Assembly: GCA_017620135.1 (NCBI GenBank)
Contig: JAFZQZ010000092.1
Span: forward strand, 1 to 51,709
Length of the DNA: 51,709 bases
Direction: 5' to 3'
DNA from: Bacillota bacterium
GTDB lineage: Bacteria; Bacillota; Clostridia; Lachnospirales; Bianqueaceae
Every line of letters begins with the position of its first letter. The stretch's first letter is position 1. Under the pieces are notes generated by a model. It did no database searches, was not told where the DNA came from, and was given only the letters and a program-made list of their open reading frames with translations. The translations under genes and the position numbers were made by a program. This document shows positions 25,840 through 34,356 of this stretch, piece after piece.

Positions 25840-28031
25840 ACTTGCTGAAAGACCTGAATCAGGCGCAGATCGACGCGGTCACCACGACGGAAGGTTTCGT
25901 GCGTGTCATCGCCGGAGCAGGATCCGGAAAGACCCGGGCGCTGACCCATCGTTTTGCCTATCTGGTAAATGAGGTAGGGATCCTTCCCGGCAACATTTTA
26001 TGTGTGACCTTTACCAATAAGTCCGCGAACGAGATGCGCCAGAGGATCCACAACCTGACCGGGGATAACGATACCGGCTATATCAACACATTTCACGGAT
26101 TCTGTGTATCGGTCCTGCAGGAGGAATCCTACGCGGTTTCTTATCCGAAGAGCTTTCTGGTACTGGACAATTCGGATATCGACTCTATGCTGAAGATCAT
26201 CTATGAAGAAAGGGGTCTGACACTTCGTGACAGGACCTTTGCTTCCGCGCGCGACATGATCGAGATGAAAAAAGGCGTGGAGAAGCCGGATTATTATCTG
26301 GATATGATCCATATGAGCCTGGAGAAACTGCAGGAGAAATACCTGCAGGCTCAGGAAACAGATGATATTATTTTCTACGGCTACCTGTATCAGGAGAAGA
26401 AATGCTTCGGACTGGATTATAACGACCTGATCTTCCTGTCACTGTATATTTTCGAAGAGCATCCGGAGATCCGGCGCAAATGGCAGGAGCGGCTGGAATA
26501 TATCATGATCGATGAGTTCCAGGATATCGACAAACCGCAGTACAGACTGATGGAGGTGCTGTGCGGGTATCATAAGAATCTGTTCGTGGTGGGAGATCCG
26601 GATCAGACGATCTATACCTGGCGCGGAGCCTCCGTCCGGTACCTGCTGGAGTTTGATATGCAGTTTCCCGGTACGAAGACGATCATGATGATGGAAAACT
26701 ATCGTTCACTGCCGGCGATCCTGAATGCCGCGAACTCGCTGATCGACAAGAATACCCAGCGCATGAAGAAAGATCTGCTCGCCATGCGGAAATATGAAAA
26801 GCCAGGGATGGACTTGGGAAAAGCAGCGGGATTCGATCTTTCCAAAGTCACCTGTCACCACGCGGAGAATTCAGACAAGGAAGCTGAATGGATCGCGGAA
26901 AGCATTCAGAAACTCTATGGACAGGGCATCCCCTACCGGCAGATGACTGTCCTGTACCGGGCTCATTATGTGACCCGCGCGGTGGAGGAAGCTTTGCTGA
27001 AGGCGGAGATCCCCTACACGATCTACAGCGGCGTGCAGTTCTTCGGCCGTATGGAGATCAAGGATGCTCTTTCCTATCTTCGGATGATCGCTTATCAGGA
27101 TGATCTTTCTTTCCTTCGGATCGCAAACGTACCGAAACGAAATATCGGGATCCGGCGGATCAAAGCGCTGCAGGAGTATGCGGAAAAGCATGATCTGTCT
27201 CTTTTCCATGCATTGAAAGAACTTGTGGAAGACCCGCTGTTCAAAGGGACCGGCGCGGCTTCCTTCATCCGGCTGATCGAAAACTTTGCCGCGAACTATG
27301 AAGGCAGAGCGGTATCGGAGGTACTTTCCGAGATCCTGGATAAGAGCGGTTATGAAAAGATGCTGCGTACCGAAGGCGCGCAGGACAGGCTGGATAATCT
27401 GGCTGAGCTCAAACAGTCGATCTATGAATATGAGACTTCCTGCGGGGAGGAGACCACGCTGGAAGTATATCTGTCCCATGTGGCGCTGTTCACGAATTCG
27501 GATACCGCCGAGACAGGTGACAAGGTCAAACTGATGACCGTCCATACGGCCAAAGGGCTTGAATTCCCGTATGTTTTCCTCTGCGGAATGAATGAAGGCA
27601 TCTTCCCGTCCCGGAAGACCCGTACGAAAGAAGGCATGGAAGAGGAACGGCGGCTGGCGTTCGTTGCCATCACCCGTGCAAGGGAAGGACTGTTTCTTTC
27701 CGAGGCGGAAGGAAGGAATTTTGATGGAGCGCCGCGGTATCCTTCCCGGTTCATCCTGGATATCGACGACGAGTTCCTTTCCTATACAGCACCTCTCCGG
27801 GAAGGACTGATCGAAGAGACCAGGGCCTATATCCGCCAAAGCAGTCAGTGGTTCTCGGCAGAAGAAGACAGTACGCTGCTAAGACCGGGGACCCGTATCT
27901 CTCACACGATCTTCGGGACCGGTACCGTCGAAGAGATCAATTCTGAGAAGAATGCCTATATCATCCGCTTCGATGATCTTCCGACGCCGCGGAAGATCTC
28001 GGTCAAAGCCAAACTTGAAACGATCAGGTAG
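25836..28031 (+). CDS. UvrD/PcrA/Rep-type superfamily 1 DNA helicase
   Basis: A 731-aa 3'-5' helicase. Motifs in order: Q-motif LNQAQIDAV, Walker A AGAGSGKT (26-33), FTNKSANEM (Ia), DEFQDID (Walker B), GDPDQTIYTWRGA (III), ENYRSLP (IV), LMTVHTAKGLEF (V) and AITRAREGL (VI). The C-terminal LRPGTRISHTIFGTGTVEEI resembles the Tudor-like domain by which PcrA meets RNA polymerase. It acts in DNA repair or in clearing replication-transcription conflicts. It starts within the Hsp70-like stop. Whether it is the main PcrA or a second copy cannot be seen here. Confidence 0.92.
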   Translation: MNLLKDLNQAQIDAVTTTEGFVRVIAGAGSGKTRALTHRFAYLVNEVGILPGNILCVTFTNKSANEMRQRIHNLTGDNDTGYINTFHGFCVSVLQEESYAVSYPKSFLVLDNSDIDSMLKIIYEERGLTLRDRTFASARDMIEMKKGVEKPDYYLDMIHMSLEKLQEKYLQAQETDDIIFYGYLYQEKKCFGLDYNDLIFLSLYIFEEHPEIRRKWQERLEYIMIDEFQDIDKPQYRLMEVLCGYHKNLFVVGDPDQTIYTWRGASVRYLLEFDMQFPGTKTIMMMENYRSLPAILNAANSLIDKNTQRMKKDLLAMRKYEKPGMDLGKAAGFDLSKVTCHHAENSDKEAEWIAESIQKLYGQGIPYRQMTVLYRAHYVTRAVEEALLKAEIPYTIYSGVQFFGRMEIKDALSYLRMIAYQDDLSFLRIANVPKRNIGIRRIKALQEYAEKHDLSLFHALKELVEDPLFKGTGAASFIRLIENFAANYEGRAVSEVLSEILDKSGYEKMLRTEGAQDRLDNLAELKQSIYEYETSCGEETTLEVYLSHVALFTNSDTAETGDKVKLMTVHTAKGLEFPYVFLCGMNEGIFPSRKTRTKEGMEEERRLAFVAITRAREGLFLSEAEGRNFDGAPRYPSRFILDIDDEFLSYTAPLREGLIEETRAYIRQSSQWFSAEEDSTLLRPGTRISHTIFGTGTVEEINSEKNAYIIRFDDLPTPRKISVKAKLETIR

Positions 28032-28044
28032 ACAGGAGAGCTGC

Positions 28045-29178
28045 ATGATAGACACGGGTCTTTGGGGGAAATGCCATATCCAGGGCATCGCTGTGGATGA
28101 AATCAAAGGGTTTATTTATTATTCCTTTACCACGAAACTGGTCAAGGCCAGGCTCTCCGACGGCGAGATCATCGGTTCGGTGGATGGTCTTCTGGGCCAT
28201 ATGGGATGTATCGACTTTGATCCGGAAACCGGCTATGTCTTCGGCTCCCTTGAATACAAACATGATATTATAGGCGAAGGGGTACTTCGCGCGATCGGCG
28301 CGGATCTGAAGCCCGGCGCCGGTACGACCGCTCATCTCGCGTATGAAAACGCCTTTTATCTGGCGGTTTTTGATGTGGATAAGATCGACCGGCCAGGTAT
28401 GCATGCGGAACAAGACGGTGTCATGCGAGCCGCCTATCTTTCTGAGGTGGTCGAAGATTATATCGGTTCAGGCATCGATCGAAATGGCAATACTGCTCCG
28501 CATCGCTACGGCTGCAGCGGGATCGACGGGACCGCGGTAGGGCCTTACCGGAGTTTATTTGTCGCTTACGGGATCTATGACGATCCGAAGCGGGATGACA
28601 ACGACCATCAGATTATCCTGGAATACGATCTGCCTTCCGTGATAGCCTCAGCCCGTCCGCTTTCTCAGGCCAACCTTCACCACAGCGGTCCGGAGATGAT
28701 CCGCAAATATTTTATCTATACGGGCAACACGGAGTGGGGTATCCAGAATCTTGAATTCGATCCCGTACGAAAGGTCTTCTGGGCAGCAGTCTATCCCGGC
28801 CATAAACCGGCTTTTCCCAATTATTCTCTTTTCGCTATCGACGCTGTCGCACGACCTTTTTATGGCCCGCTCAAAGGCCTGTCAGAGTCCGGATGGCAGC
28901 TGCCGCTGGCGAATCTTGGCGAGAAGGATCCGAAGACCGGTATCCGGGGCTTTTTCTTTCCCCACGGTTCGACCGGTCTGTATGTAGCAGGCGTGAATCT
29001 TCCGCCGCTCCGATGGTGGATCCCCCGTAATGTTTCCACGAACCGGTTCTCTGACAGTCCGGATTCGAAAGGATCAGGCATGATCCTGATTTCAGAGCAT
29101 TATTCGCGGGACGAGGAGCAGGGAAGCTGTATATATCCTTATCAATATGACGAAAAAACACCCTTCGTACGAATATAG
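28045..29178 (+). CDS. Protein of unknown function
   Basis: 377 aa from ATG 28045 (AGGAGAG at 28034-28040), 13 bases after the helicase. No signal peptide or membrane helix. It is rich in Gly, Asp and aromatic residues, with repeated short beta-strand-like units such as KGFIYYSFTTKLVKARLSDG, ETGYVFGSLEYKH and RKVFWAAVYPGHKP. That pattern suggests a beta-propeller, but no recognisable motif identifies a family. The terminator stem begins inside its last codons. Function not assigned. Confidence 0.72.
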   Translation: MIDTGLWGKCHIQGIAVDEIKGFIYYSFTTKLVKARLSDGEIIGSVDGLLGHMGCIDFDPETGYVFGSLEYKHDIIGEGVLRAIGADLKPGAGTTAHLAYENAFYLAVFDVDKIDRPGMHAEQDGVMRAAYLSEVVEDYIGSGIDRNGNTAPHRYGCSGIDGTAVGPYRSLFVAYGIYDDPKRDDNDHQIILEYDLPSVIASARPLSQANLHHSGPEMIRKYFIYTGNTEWGIQNLEFDPVRKVFWAAVYPGHKPAFPNYSLFAIDAVARPFYGPLKGLSESGWQLPLANLGEKDPKTGIRGFFFPHGSTGLYVAGVNLPPLRWWIPRNVSTNRFSDSPDSKGSGMILISEHYSRDEEQGSCIYPYQYDEKTPFVRI

Positions 29179-29194
29179 ATACGAAGGGTGTTTT
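29155..29194. terminator. Bidirectional terminator overlapping a stop codon
   Basis: 15-bp perfect stem AAAACACCCTTCGTA (29155-29169) / TACGAAGGGTGTTTT (29180-29194) with a 10-base loop that contains the TAG of the 28045 gene. It serves both convergent operons. Confidence 0.92.
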
Positions 29195-29210
29195 GCTGAA
29201 TAGCTGCCTT

Positions 29211-30587
29211 TTATCTGCCGTGGCCTCCGCCCTGGCCTCCCTGGCCGCCGCCGGGGAAGCCTCCCTGACCGGGACCGCCGCCCATGCCGCCGAACTGATT
29301 CGACAGCTGGGTCACCTGCTCACCGTTCACATAGACGGTACCACCGTTCAGTTCCGCGCCGAGATCATAGTCAAAGGGGAACTGCGCGTTGACGGAAACG
29401 GTACCGCCATTGATGAAGATATAGCCGTTACTGTCCAGACCGTCAGTATCGCCGGCGGCCATGTTGACAGTGATCTCACCGCCGTTGATTTCGATCATAG
29501 GCGTATAGTCATCCACCTTCTGGGCGGCATTGATGCCGTCGTCACTGGCATTGATCACGATCATACCATCATTGATGTTGATGACCGTCGCCTCCAGGCC
29601 TTCATGGGCATCCAGTGACATGCTGCCGCCATTGATGGTCAGTATGGTATCCGCATGGATCGCGTCATCACCGGAGTCGATCTCGATCGTACCGTTTTCG
29701 ATGACGATATAACCATCTGTATTCATTCCGTCGTCGCCGGAATCGATGGTGATGATCCCGCCCGCGATACCGATCATGTCATTGCTCTCCATGCCTTTTT
29801 CCGCTGCATCGATCACATATGTACCACTGGTGATCTTCAGATCGTCCTTCGAAACGATGCCATGACCTTCCGCGGAGTAGACTTTCAGCGTACCTTCACC
29901 GTTCAGGACCAGGTTGCCTTTTGAGAAGATCGCGCCATCGACGGTGTTGTCGTCGCTCTGGACAAAAGAAACGGTCGTTGAGACTTCATTGACGGAACCT
30001 GCGGTGGTCGTGATAAAGACCTTATCCGCGCTTTTTACATAGATGCCTGCACTGTCTTCACAGGTGATGACTGCGCTGTCCAGTACCAGCTGGACCTTAC
30101 CGTCTTCATCGGAAACATCGATCAGGATCTGGCCTTCATAAGTGCCGGTGAGAAGATAGGTGCCGTCTTCCGTAATCGTGATCACACCATCTCCTGTGAC
30201 AACCCCGCTGCCGTCCGCGCTGGCGGAAGTGCCATTTAATACGACGGTGACATAATCGGAGTAACCCAGATCAAAATCTCTTTCGGTGAATCCTTCCGGA
30301 ACGATCACGGAAGAGTCGGAGGCTTCATCCCCGGAAGAGGAGCTTTCACTCTGTGAGGTAGAACTTTCTGATTTTTGTGCAGTACTCTCTGTCTGAGAGT
30401 TCTCGTTTTTTGATGAGGAGCTTTCTGATTTCGCAGTCGAACCTGCTGTGGAAGTCTGAGAGGAGTAAGTCTCAATAACGGTGGAAGAGGTATCTTCGTT
30501 TGATGCTTTCATCTGGCAGGCTACCAAAGAAAAAACAAGGATCAGAGCCGCAGACAGAGTACATATTTGCTTAATATACTGTTTCAT
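29211..30587 (-). CDS. Lipoprotein with Cthe_2159-like beta-helix domain (DUF4353)
   Basis: A 458-aa exported protein. Signal peptide with lipobox LVAC (Cys24), then a Ser/Glu/Gln-rich linker to about residue 95. The main domain has many short parallel-beta repeats such as GGIITIDSGDDGMNTDG, GTIEIDSGDDAIHAD and DGMIVINASDDGINA, the pattern of carbohydrate-binding Cthe_2159-type (PF14262) proteins; Asp pairs probably bind calcium. The C-terminus is Gly/Gln-rich. Family knowledge: Cthe_2159 binds acidic polysaccharides. It is third in the VTC operon, 32 bases after the DUF4956 gene, which links it to a cell-surface role. ATG 30587 follows GGAG. Confidence 0.85.
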   Translation of the reverse strand: MKQYIKQICTLSAALILVFSLVACQMKASNEDTSSTVIETYSSQTSTAGSTAKSESSSSKNENSQTESTAQKSESSTSQSESSSSGDEASDSSVIVPEGFTERDFDLGYSDYVTVVLNGTSASADGSGVVTGDGVITITEDGTYLLTGTYEGQILIDVSDEDGKVQLVLDSAVITCEDSAGIYVKSADKVFITTTAGSVNEVSTTVSFVQSDDNTVDGAIFSKGNLVLNGEGTLKVYSAEGHGIVSKDDLKITSGTYVIDAAEKGMESNDMIGIAGGIITIDSGDDGMNTDGYIVIENGTIEIDSGDDAIHADTILTINGGSMSLDAHEGLEATVININDGMIVINASDDGINAAQKVDDYTPMIEINGGEITVNMAAGDTDGLDSNGYIFINGGTVSVNAQFPFDYDLGAELNGGTVYVNGEQVTQLSNQFGGMGGGPGQGGFPGGGQGGQGGGHGR

Positions 30588-30619
30588 TTCGTTTTCTCCG
30601 TTTCTATTGTCTGATTGAT

Positions 30620-31315
30620 TTACAGGTCACTGGACTCTGCCGCAAGAGCCAGACTGATTTCAAGGTTGCCGTTCCGGCAGCGAAGTTCATCGATCAGGGC
30701 TTTTTCCATGCCCTGCTGTTTCATGGTCACATGATAATGCAGTTTGTTCAGACTGCCAAGATTGGCAGTTTTGACGCTGGTCAGTTTGTGTTCGGACGTG
30801 TATTTCTGAAGAAGGTCTTCAAACATATCTTCGTAGCTGAGATCTTCGGGGACGGTGATGCGCAGCTCTTTCTCCAGGTCGCTGCCTCGTTTTTCGAGAA
30901 AACCGAACCGATCGTAGCAGACGATCACGAGTGCCAGAATAAGAGCGAAAACGGCTGCGAAAGCGATATAACCCATACCGCAGGCCAGGCCGATCGCCAT
31001 GACCAGGAAGACCGCGCCGATCTCACGGGCAGTTCCCGGTGCGGAACGGAAGCGTACGAGCGAGAAGGTGCCGGCTACCGCGACCGAAGCTCCGATGCTG
31101 CCGTTCACCATCATAATGATGACAGCCACGATCGCGGGAAGCAGTGCCACGGTTCCCAGAAACCCCTTTGTATGGGCTGTGTGGAACGAGTAGACCATTG
31201 CGATCAGAGCGCCAAGAACGAGCGCTACCGCGAGGCTGATGAGAAAACCGCTGAGGGTGAGAGAACCGCTGGTGAATATAGTAGAAAAAATGTTAGTAAA
31301 AGTAGTGGTTGTCAT
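30620..31315 (-). CDS. DUF4956 membrane protein
   Basis: 231 aa. Four hydrophobic segments in the first 135 residues, with NGSIGASVAVAGTFSLVRFRSAPG between the second and third, a hallmark of DUF4956. A cytoplasmic tail of about 90 residues follows. DUF4956 proteins commonly lie beside VTC-domain polyphosphate polymerases, as here (17 bases after the VTC gene), and may form the membrane part of that system, perhaps in export. This role is inferred from context. Confidence 0.88.
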   Translation of the reverse strand: MTTTTFTNIFSTIFTSGSLTLSGFLISLAVALVLGALIAMVYSFHTAHTKGFLGTVALLPAIVAVIIMMVNGSIGASVAVAGTFSLVRFRSAPGTAREIGAVFLVMAIGLACGMGYIAFAAVFALILALVIVCYDRFGFLEKRGSDLEKELRITVPEDLSYEDMFEDLLQKYTSEHKLTSVKTANLGSLNKLHYHVTMKQQGMEKALIDELRCRNGNLEISLALAAESSDL

Positions 31316-31332
31316 GATGATTCCCTTTCTAT

Positions 31333-32139
31333 TTAGGATGAGATGCCCGGGACTGGAAGAGCATTGCAGGCGGACAAACGGATCGTTTCCTGCTGTACCT
31401 GCCGGGCGGAGTTGATTCTTGATGAAAGAAGAGTCTGATACACTCTTCCGTATTTGGAGAAGCCGGAAGGTCTGACCTTTGCCTTTGAAAGCACGTTAGT
31501 CAGCCAGACCGGAAGGGCGGAAGCGGTTTTGATCTCCAGAAGATGACTCTGGGAGTCGATAAGACGTTCACCGTCCTGATCTTCAGTTAGCTTCAGCCGA
31601 TCTTTCCGGTACCGGATGTTTTGATCGAAGGTGATCCTCAGGCTCTCATCTTCCTGTGAGTAGAAAGCCGAACGATCATAACTCAGGTACACAGACGGCT
31701 GAAGGCTTCCATAGAAGGTTTTGAAAGAGTCGATCTCTCTCGCGATCTGAGGACTGGATCCTTCGGTCATGCTTTCCAGAAGTTTCGAAAGAGGCATGGA
31801 ACCTTGCATATATTCATTCGCGGAATGCTCCGGAAGTTCGATCCTTCTTTTGTAAACGATTCCATGATACTTTTTCTTCAGTTCCAGAAAAACGATGGAA
31901 TCTTCTTTCGCGGTTCCGTAACTTCTCAGCCGGATCTTTTCTTTATATACAGGACCTTCCAGCGATCTTCTGACCAGCCGGTCGTCCGGTGTATCATAGT
32001 AGATGTTGCAGACGGTGCTTCTGCCATGTGGATCGGGGATCATATGATCCCCGATGCCGTCCATCACTTCCTGGTACTGTGCTTCATCTAATATATATTT
32101 GATCTCATGTCGGTTGAACACATGGGTAATTTCCTGCAT
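31333..32139 (-). CDS. VTC-domain polyphosphate polymerase
   Basis: A 268-aa protein with the VTC catalytic tunnel motifs: FNRHEIKYIL near the start, IYYDTPDD, KIRLRSYG, FLELKKKYHGIVYKRR (basic residues that hold the nucleotide and product), YDRSAF and the closing LLEIKTASALPVWL. Homologs make polyphosphate from ATP. I chose the ATG at 32139, 9 bases after AAAGGAG. An upstream in-frame ATG at 32169 lies inside the -10 box of the proposed promoter and cannot be used from that transcript. First gene of a three-gene operon under candidate two-component control. Confidence 0.9.
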   Translation of the reverse strand: MQEITHVFNRHEIKYILDEAQYQEVMDGIGDHMIPDPHGRSTVCNIYYDTPDDRLVRRSLEGPVYKEKIRLRSYGTAKEDSIVFLELKKKYHGIVYKRRIELPEHSANEYMQGSMPLSKLLESMTEGSSPQIAREIDSFKTFYGSLQPSVYLSYDRSAFYSQEDESLRITFDQNIRYRKDRLKLTEDQDGERLIDSQSHLLEIKTASALPVWLTNVLSKAKVRPSGFSKYGRVYQTLLSSRINSARQVQQETIRLSACNALPVPGISS

Positions 32140-32164
32140 GTCTTTCATCTCCTTTCTGATGTCT

Positions 32165-32219
32165 ATCATACAGGAGCAACCTAAAGCGAAACTAAAGTTT
32201 TACATAAAAATAACTTAAA
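32165..32219 (-). promoter_or_regulatory. VTC operon promoter with four 11-bp-phased boxes
   Basis: The -10 is TATGAT (32170-32165, minus strand) with no good -35. Upstream (+ strand spelling) CTAAAG at 32181, CTAAAG at 32192, CATAAA at 32203 and CTTAAA at 32214 recur exactly every 11 bp. The nearest box ends 10 bp from the -10. This is the layout of OmpR/PhoB-family activator sites. The repeats are seen; binding by the neighbouring regulator is inferred. Confidence 0.65.
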
Positions 32220-32222
32220 AAT

Positions 32223-32264
32223 GAAAAAAAGAAGCCATATCGACCGCCAGTGATCGATATGGCT
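32223..32264 (-). terminator. Terminator of the two-component operon
   Basis: 11-bp stem AGCCATATCGA (32233-32243) / TCGATATGGCT (32254-32264), 10-base loop, then TCTTTTTTT on the minus strand. Confidence 0.9.
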
Positions 32265-32278
32265 TGGTTTGATGGATC

Positions 32279-33538
32279 TTAAAGTTTGACCGTAAAGCGC
32301 AGGATCTTTCCGTCCGGACTTTCCGCGGAAATACTTCCGCCGTGCGCTGTGACGATCGCCTGGGCCATGGAAAGACCGATACCACTGCCGGGAATATCGT
32401 TGCTGTGAGATGTATCCCCGCGATAGAAGCGGTCGAAAAGTTTGTCGTAGCTGCCGGCTGTCAGTCCTTCAGCGCTGTTTTCCTGGATAAGAGTGGTTTT
32501 CTTTCCCTGCTTTGTCAGGGAAAAGACGATCGGTTTTTGCGGGTCGCCGTATTTGAAGGCGTTGTCCGCCAGGATAGAAATCAGTTCGCTCAGACTGTCC
32601 GGATTGCCATGGATCATGATTTCAGGGTCGATCTTCGTTTCAAGTGGCCTTTCCTGCTGTTCAGCTGTAAGACGGAAACCTTCCAGCGTTTCTTCCGCGA
32701 GTTCACTTAAGTTAAGATTGGTCATGACCAGACTATCCGTTCCTTCATCCATCTTTGCCAGCGCGACCAGACGGCTTGTCAGGCCGGTCAGCTTTTTGAC
32801 CTGTTCCCGGATACCGGCAGTCCACTTGGTCTCGCCGGACTGCATCTCAATGACCTCGGTACAGGATCCGATCACGGCCATTGGGGTCTTCAGCTCATGC
32901 CCGGCATTCGTGATAAATTCCTTTTGTTTGGCATAGCTTTCCGCGACCGGCTTGATCATCCGCGGGGAGAGCAGGATCACCAGAATACTGATGGCGATCA
33001 GGGCTAAGACTGTTACCAGCAGACTGATCTTGACAAGGCTCCAGACACTCGTCAGATCCCTGGTACAGTCGATGAAGATGAACAATTGCTCCTCATCTGA
33101 TATCTGACGGAGAAACTTGTAATTGCCGTCATATCCGGTTTCTTTGCCGGAGTTATTTACCTTGCTGACCATCTGTATGGCATCACTGCTGGAAACAGCG
33201 GCGATCTTACCGGTATTGATTTCTTTGACTGTGCCGTCTTTGTTCAGTGTCACCGTAAAATATCTTGTCTCATAAGGAGTTTCCGCCGTCATATCCATCC
33301 GTCTGCCGCGGCCTCCTCGCTCATTCTTCTGTTCATCTTTCTGCTCATCTTTTTTATCAAAATCCTGCATCCGCGGAAATTTGCCGCCGTTTTCCGCAAG
33401 ATATTGAAGGATGTTATCGGATGAACGGTCGACCTGAAGAAAATTCACGATGTTGATGACACTCATGATCAGAAACAGGACCAGCGCGACAGACAGTAGC
33501 GTATAGACTACGACACGGCGTCTTAGTGTTTTAATCAT
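32279..33538 (-). CDS. Sensor histidine kinase
   Basis: A 419-aa membrane kinase. TM1 about 10-33, an extracellular region of about 135 residues with a charged Lys/Glu/Gln/Arg stretch (60-80), TM2 about 168-190. The phosphoacceptor His214 is in NAGHELKTP, with LADNAFKYGD (N box) and GSGIGLSMAQA (G box) later. The start is ATG 33538, which overlaps the response-regulator stop by 8 bases; longer frames upstream lie within that gene. The signal is unknown; linkage to the VTC operon suggests a phosphate- or envelope-related cue. Confidence 0.93.
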   Translation of the reverse strand: MIKTLRRRVVVYTLLSVALVLFLIMSVINIVNFLQVDRSSDNILQYLAENGGKFPRMQDFDKKDEQKDEQKNERGGRGRRMDMTAETPYETRYFTVTLNKDGTVKEINTGKIAAVSSSDAIQMVSKVNNSGKETGYDGNYKFLRQISDEEQLFIFIDCTRDLTSVWSLVKISLLVTVLALIAISILVILLSPRMIKPVAESYAKQKEFITNAGHELKTPMAVIGSCTEVIEMQSGETKWTAGIREQVKKLTGLTSRLVALAKMDEGTDSLVMTNLNLSELAEETLEGFRLTAEQQERPLETKIDPEIMIHGNPDSLSELISILADNAFKYGDPQKPIVFSLTKQGKKTTLIQENSAEGLTAGSYDKLFDRFYRGDTSHSNDIPGSGIGLSMAQAIVTAHGGSISAESPDGKILRFTVKL

Positions 33539-34208
33539 CAGTCGCCTCCAGGATATAGCCAACGCCGCGCGCCGCCTTGATCTGTACATGCGCACCTAAT
33601 TCCGCGATCTTTTTGCGCAGTGAAGAGATATTCACCCAGACGACGTTGATGGTGGCTTCACTTTCATATCCCCAGACTTTTTCCATAAATCTTTCTGTGG
33701 AAATGACCTGACGGGAATTGGTCATAAGCATCTCGATCATCTGATACTCTTTGTTTGCCAAGCGAACTTCTCCGTTTGGCCCGGAGAGAAGAAAATCGGC
33801 ACGGCTGAGAGAAAGATCCCGGAAGGTGACATTCGGATTCGTCAGCTCCGGCTGACGGCGGGTGATCGCCCGGATCCTGGCGAGAAGCTCTTTGATAGCG
33901 AATGGCTTGGTCAGATAATCATCCGCGCCGGAATCGAGTCCCTCGACCCGATCTTCGATCTGGCTTTTGGCTGTCAGCATCAGGACAGGTGTATTCTTTC
34001 CGGCCTGCCGAAGTTCCTTTACGACCTGGATTCCGTCCTTCAGGGGCATCATGATATCCAGAACAGCGGCGTCATACTCCGCGCCAAGGAGATAATCGAT
34101 CGCGTCCTGGCCGTTGTAGACCGCGTCCACCGAGTAATTGTTATGGGTCAGCATCTCGACCAATGCCTCAGACAGCATTTTTTCATCTTCCGCCAAAAGA
34201 AGTCTCAT
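33531..34208 (-). CDS. OmpR/PhoB-family response regulator
   Basis: 225 aa. Receiver domain with the acidic pair in LLAEDEK, phosphoacceptor Asp51 (VLDIMMP), Thr in LMLTAKS and Lys in YLTKPF. The winged-helix DNA-binding domain follows, ending in RGVGYIL. RBS GGAGGA precedes ATG 34208. It pairs with the overlapping kinase gene. Boxes like those at the VTC operon lie upstream of its own start, which points to autoregulation. Confidence 0.95.
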   Translation of the reverse strand: MRLLLAEDEKMLSEALVEMLTHNNYSVDAVYNGQDAIDYLLGAEYDAAVLDIMMPLKDGIQVVKELRQAGKNTPVLMLTAKSQIEDRVEGLDSGADDYLTKPFAIKELLARIRAITRRQPELTNPNVTFRDLSLSRADFLLSGPNGEVRLANKEYQMIEMLMTNSRQVISTERFMEKVWGYESEATINVVWVNISSLRKKIAELGAHVQIKAARGVGYILEATDD

Positions 34209-34236
34209 TGATGTTCCTCCGGTATAGTTTTATCTT

Positions 34237-34277
34237 ATTATACACTATATACACCGGAAAACTAAGATTAACTTAAA
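34237..34277 (-). promoter_or_regulatory. Response-regulator promoter with candidate autoregulatory boxes
   Basis: Minus strand: TATAAT (34242-34237), 17-bp spacer, TTAGTT (34265-34260). In + strand spelling, AACTAAG (34260) and AACTTAA (34270) form a repeat with a 10-bp step that covers the -35, similar to the CTAAAG/CTTAAA boxes at the VTC promoter. Confidence 0.55.
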
Positions 34278-34292
34278 ACATTTTCAGAAGGG

Positions 34293-34321
34293 TTGATTAT
34301 CAAGAGACCATTCGGTATACT
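34293..34321 (+). promoter_or_regulatory. Promoter of the 34357 gene
   Basis: TTGATT (34293-34298), 17-bp spacer, TATACT (34316-34321), divergent from the response-regulator promoter. Confidence 0.8.
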
Positions 34322-34356
34322 TCAGATAACTCAATAAAACCTGTCAGGAGAAAAAC

